A DNA stretch of 8,125 bases from an uncultured Collinsella sp. (GTDB lineage Bacteria > Actinomycetota > Coriobacteriia > Coriobacteriales > Coriobacteriaceae), in contig CABRIC010000070.1 of assembly GCA_902470905.1 (NCBI GenBank), positions 1 through 8,125 on the forward strand, given 5' to 3'. The translations under genes and the position numbers were made by a program. Below the pieces are notes generated by a model. The model was not told where the DNA came from. It made no database searches and saw only the letters and a list, made by a program, of their open reading frames with translations. Each line of letters starts with the position of its first letter. Within the stretch, counting starts at the first letter, position 1. Shown piece after piece: positions 5,931-8,125 of this stretch.

Positions 5931-6593
5931 ATGGGCAACAACGCAGCAGATACCTCTGTGGTCGATGCCGCCCCCGTATCCGATAGCGCGGCAAAGCGCT
6001 TGACGGGCGACGAACGCCGTCGCGAGATCCTCGCCGCCGTGCGCACCGTAAGCTCCGAGCTGGGCGTGTCCCACCTATCGGTATCGGCCGTAACCAAGCG
6101 AGCCGGCTGCACGCGCTCGCTGTTCTACCACTACTTCGCCGACATGGACGCCGCCGTCACCGCCGTCATGGACGAGGCAATCGACGGTTTTATCTCCGAG
6201 CTCGAGCAGTGGAATGCCAACCGCACCGTCGGCGATATCGAGGGCGCGCTCGACACCGTCGCCCCGCTCTTTAAGCGCCTGGTCGCCAGCGGCCACGAGC
6301 TGCCGAGTACGCTCACCTCAAGCAGCGGCGCGCTCTACGGCGGCTTTTTGCACAACGTGGTCCAGCGCGTGGCGCAGTATATCTGCGACACCACCGTGGT
6401 GGATTTTGTCGCCCATCATGAGCTACGCATCGACCATGTCTACGAGACGTTCTACACCCTCATCATGGGTCTTTTGATGTATATCCGCACGCACCCCGAT
6501 GTGCCCGACGAGACGGTCAAAGAAATCATCGCCTCGACGCTCCACATCGAGGGCTATACCGCCAAGTATCCGGAGCGCAAGCCCCAGAACTGA
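5931..6593 (+). CDS. TetR/AcrR-family transcriptional regulator
   Basis: A 220-residue one-component regulator. After a polar, probably disordered N-terminal stretch (about 1-25) comes the TetR DNA-binding domain (about 28-75): DERRREILAAVRTVSSELG, then LSVSAVTKRAGCTRSLFYHYF, where the recognition helix and the family's characteristic FYHYF end are clear (about 59-69). Residues 76-215 are the helical ligand-binding and dimer part, which is poorly conserved in this family, so the ligand cannot be named. The ATG at 5931 has an AAAGG ribosome site nine bases upstream. It is divergent from the oxidoreductase-hypA operon and 63 bases ahead of the membrane protein on the same strand. Its likely targets are the tandem palindromes at 5835-5903, giving self-repression and control of both operons. 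The ligand could be a redox-related small molecule or a compound handled by the membrane protein; this is inference. Confidence 0.94.
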   Translation: MGNNAADTSVVDAAPVSDSAAKRLTGDERRREILAAVRTVSSELGVSHLSVSAVTKRAGCTRSLFYHYFADMDAAVTAVMDEAIDGFISELEQWNANRTVGDIEGALDTVAPLFKRLVASGHELPSTLTSSSGALYGGFLHNVVQRVAQYICDTTVVDFVAHHELRIDHVYETFYTLIMGLLMYIRTHPDVPDETVKEIIASTLHIEGYTAKYPERKPQN

Positions 6594-6610
6594 CGACATT
6601 TGGCCAAACT

Positions 6611-6638
6611 GCCCGCGATCGGAAGAGGGGCCGCGGGC
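6611..6638 (+). other. GC-rich hairpin between tetR and the membrane protein gene
   Basis: GCCCGCG (6611-6617) and CGCGGGC (6632-6638) are exact complements around a 14-base loop. No T-run follows; instead the AAAGGAG ribosome site of the next gene comes nine bases on. It is therefore not a standard terminator. It could be a processing or stability hairpin that changes the tetR to membrane-protein ratio. Confidence 0.4.
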
Positions 6639-6656
6639 GTGTGAAAGGAGAGCAGC

Positions 6657-7664
6657 ATGCTGTTCGATGTTTGGGGTAGCGATACCCTTATCCACTGGGC
6701 CGGCTGGGCCATGGTCTTTATTGGCCTGATCGTGCTCAACGAGGTCGGCCGCCGCACCAAGCTGGGCGCGGCCATCATCTTTGGCGTGGCTCCGCTGGCC
6801 ATGACCATCTACTGCGTCGCCATCGCCATCGGCGTCTCGCAGGGCGCCGAGTGGGCGCTCACCAACCCCACCCATGTGTACCAGAACAGCTGGTTCCACT
6901 ACGCGAAGGTGTACGCGGCGCTGGCCGGTTGCTGGGGCTTCATTGCCATTAAGTACCAGTGGGGCAAGATCGGCAAGGCGCATTGGTTCCGCGCGTGGCC
7001 GTTTGTGATCGTCGCCATCAACATCATGATCGCCGTCGTGTCCGACTTCGAGAGCGCCTATCACTTCTTTGTCCTGGGCCAGTCCACCTGGGTCACTTCC
7101 GAGGGTGCCACACAGCTTGCCGGCTGGAACAACGTGTTCAACGGCATCGCCGGTCTCATCAACATCTTCTGCATGACCGGTTGGTGGAGCGTCTACGCCT
7201 CCGAGGACAAGACCGACATGCTGTGGCCCGACATGACCTGGGTCTACATCATCGCCTACGATATCTGGAACTTCTGCTACACCTACAACTGCCTGCCCAC
7301 CCACTCCTGGTTCTGCGGCTTTGCACTGCTGCTGGCGCCCACCGTCGCCGCCTTTATCTGGAACAAGGGCGGCTGGATCCAGAACCGCGCCTTTACGCTG
7401 GCCATTTGGTGCATGTTTGCCCAGGTGTTCCCCTACTTCCAGGAGGAGTCCATCTTTGTGACCCACTCCACGCTCGACCCCGGCGCCGCTACCGCGGTCT
7501 CGGTCGCCGCGCTGGTCGCCAACGTCGCCGCGATCATCTACATCGCCTACCGTGCCAAGAAGCTCGGCCGCAATCCCTACAAGCAGGATGTCTTTGAGGG
7601 CACCAGCGATTGGGAGAAGGCCACCGCTCGCCGCGCCAAGGTTGATTACGCGCACGCCGAGTAA
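6657..7664 (+). CDS. Trp-rich polytopic membrane protein of unknown function (probably DUF5692)
   Basis: A 335-residue inner-membrane protein with about eight or nine hydrophobic segments (roughly 11-29, 36-60, 82-100, 113-129, 156-175, 192-211, 217-235, 244-261, 276-298). It contains about 21 tryptophans, over 6 percent, which is very high. A striking aromatic stretch covers about 190-221, with WPDMTWVYIIAYDIWNF followed by CYTYNCLPTHSWFCG; the Asp, His and Cys residues there, inside or beside helices, look like candidate functional positions. The C-terminus (about 300-335) is charged and probably cytoplasmic. From memory this resembles the DUF5692 family, but I cannot confirm that. It has no haem-binding or iron-sulfur motif I recognise. 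The ATG at 6657 has AAAGGAG six bases upstream. It follows tetR in the same direction and is ended by a strong terminator, so the two form an operon under TetR control. Confidence 0.93.
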   Translation: MLFDVWGSDTLIHWAGWAMVFIGLIVLNEVGRRTKLGAAIIFGVAPLAMTIYCVAIAIGVSQGAEWALTNPTHVYQNSWFHYAKVYAALAGCWGFIAIKYQWGKIGKAHWFRAWPFVIVAINIMIAVVSDFESAYHFFVLGQSTWVTSEGATQLAGWNNVFNGIAGLINIFCMTGWWSVYASEDKTDMLWPDMTWVYIIAYDIWNFCYTYNCLPTHSWFCGFALLLAPTVAAFIWNKGGWIQNRAFTLAIWCMFAQVFPYFQEESIFVTHSTLDPGAATAVSVAALVANVAAIIYIAYRAKKLGRNPYKQDVFEGTSDWEKATARRAKVDYAHAE

Positions 7665-7730
7665 CGCGCTGGTCGCTGTTGGCACTTGGACATAGGCCCG
7701 CCCGCCAGGCTTTTCAATCCAATGTCTCGC

Positions 7731-7774
7731 AGAGCCCCCGGAAAGCGTTTCGCTCGCTTTCCGGGGGCTTTTTT
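7731..7774 (+). terminator. Strong intrinsic terminator of the tetR-membrane protein operon
   Basis: A perfect 14-bp stem (7734-7747 with 7755-7768, starting GCCCCCGG) and a seven-base loop is followed by six T (7769-7774). Three bases before the stem can also pair with the T-run. The minus strand has no matching T-tract, so it works in the plus direction. It lies 66 bases past the stop of the membrane protein. Confidence 0.93.
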
Positions 7775-7782
7775 CATCCCGC

Positions 7783-7811
7783 TTGCATTCAAAAACACGC
7801 GCATATATAAA
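7783..7811 (+). promoter_or_regulatory. Sigma70-type promoter for the acidic protein gene
   Basis: TTGCAT (7783-7788) and TATAAA (7806-7811) are separated by exactly 17 bases. The -10 matches the consensus at five of six positions; the -35 keeps the TTG core only. It sits just past the terminator of the preceding operon, as expected for a new transcription unit. The start is predicted near 7818, giving a 5' leader of about 75 bases. Confidence 0.65.
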
Positions 7812-7814
7812 ATC

Positions 7815-7827
7815 GGATTTCAAATCC
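7815..7827. promoter_or_regulatory. Operator-like palindrome on the predicted start site
   Basis: GGATTT-C-AAATCC is a perfect 13-bp palindrome that begins three bases after the -10 and covers the predicted transcription start. A protein bound here would block initiation. A second palindrome, CCCTATAGGG, lies at 7836-7845 in the leader. No regulator for it is identified in the window. Confidence 0.45.
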
Positions 7828-7893
7828 TGCGGCGGCCCTATAGGGTCCCGTTTTTGGGTACAGTGTTGTCCCGATATTGAGCTTGGGGGATAT

Positions 7894-8079
7894 ATGAAAG
7901 ATGAAACGATGGGCCAAGAGGATGCGGCCCAAGATGCAGAAGCGTGTGCCGAGGCCCTGGAGAGCCTAGACCGGATTGCGCTAGACGAGCTCTCGTTTAG
8001 CGATTCGGCCGTCGACGCACAGGACGAGGCGCACGAAGACACCGAGGACGAAGTCAGCGACGCCAAAGACGCTCCTGAC
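7894..8079 (+). CDS. Very acidic protein of unknown function, N-terminal fragment cut by contig end
   Basis: Sixty-two codons are present before the genome sequence ends at the adapter. I do not recognise it. Asp and Glu make up 23 of 62 residues, against only three Lys/Arg. There is no signal peptide or membrane segment in the visible part, which looks disordered; one short hydrophobic-patterned stretch (ALESLDRIALDELSF, about 21-35) could be helical. The frame is open upstream to 7783, but I start at the ATG at 7894 because a GGGGGA ribosome site lies just before it and the predicted promoter start is at about 7818. Acidic, disordered N-terminal tails of this sort can precede a folded domain, which would lie beyond the contig. 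The gene has its own promoter and is separated from the preceding operon by a terminator. The residues after Asp62 come from the adapter and are not real. Confidence 0.72.
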
Positions 8080-8125
8080 CTGTCTCTTATACACATCTGA
8101 CGCTGCCGACGATACTCCTTGTGTA
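8080..8125 (-). other. Untrimmed Nextera adapter at right end (reverse complement of the left one)
   Basis: Bases 8080-8098 are the reverse complement of the Tn5 mosaic end (CTGTCTCTTATACACATCT). The Nextera read-1 tail (8099-8112), the same eight-base index (8113-8120) and the start of the P5 sequence follow. All 46 bases are the exact reverse complement of 2-47. Genomic sequence ends at about 8079. A minus-strand frame starting here gains the artefact N-terminus MCIRDR. Confidence 0.98.

Noticed and set aside
6611..6638. Terminator between tetR and the membrane protein gene
   Set aside because: The stem is perfect but there is no T-run and the next ribosome site follows directly, so I list it only as a hairpin.
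6423..8096. Minus-strand open frame of 557 codons opposite the membrane protein
   Set aside because: It starts inside the right adapter (artefact N-terminus), crosses a strong terminator and promoter, and is antisense to a clear membrane protein gene.
1..8125. Composite transposon bounded by inverted repeats
   Set aside because: The repeats are the Nextera adapter with index. No transposase is encoded, and gene content is ordinary operons.

Overview
The window is an assembled draft contig of about 8.03 kb of bacterial DNA (about 48-8079). Both ends carry untrimmed Nextera/Tn5 adapter (1-47 and 8080-8125), so everything before 48 and after 8079 is library DNA, and any peptide read across those junctions is false. 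The genomic part is GC-rich. It codes for a mannose-family PTS, an iron-sulfur flavoprotein oxidoreductase and a nickel metallochaperone, which suggests a gut-type saccharolytic anaerobe. My best guess is an actinobacterial Coriobacteriia member of the Collinsella/Olsenella kind. That is inference from gene content and composition, not a database match.

Layout. (1) 48-2164, minus strand: a PTS operon in the order IIAB (2100-1111), IIC (1092-274), IID (257 to the contig edge, 70 codons only). It has a candidate promoter near 2171-2176 and a leader hairpin (2109-2149) that would bury the IIAB ribosome binding site. (2) 2101-2505: 405 bases with no convincing gene, AT-rich and full of inverted repeats. 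The largest is a 67-nt palindrome just past the hypA stop. (3) 2506-5742, minus strand: a two-gene unit. A 925-residue multi-cluster FAD/NAD(P) oxidoreductase comes first, then hypA 30 bases later, which must start at GTG. (4) 5743-5930: a divergent control region with two near-perfect 15-bp palindromes of one family (TTGACR-N3-YGTCAA) and a weaker third copy. (5) 5931-7664, plus strand: a TetR-family regulator, then a Trp-rich polytopic membrane protein of unknown function (probably DUF5692), ended by a strong intrinsic terminator (7731-7774). (6) 7783-8079: a good sigma70-type promoter with a 13-bp palindrome on its start site, driving a very acidic protein cut off by the contig end after 62 codons.

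How the parts may work together. The TetR-like protein probably binds the tandem palindromes and controls both its own operon (regulator plus membrane protein) and the divergent oxidoreductase-hypA operon. This would make a four-gene redox module that pairs a soluble electron-transfer flavoprotein and a nickel-delivery protein with an uncharacterised membrane protein. It is the best candidate here for an undescribed system. The PTS operon next to it is a separate sugar-uptake unit and appears to have its own leader-RNA control.
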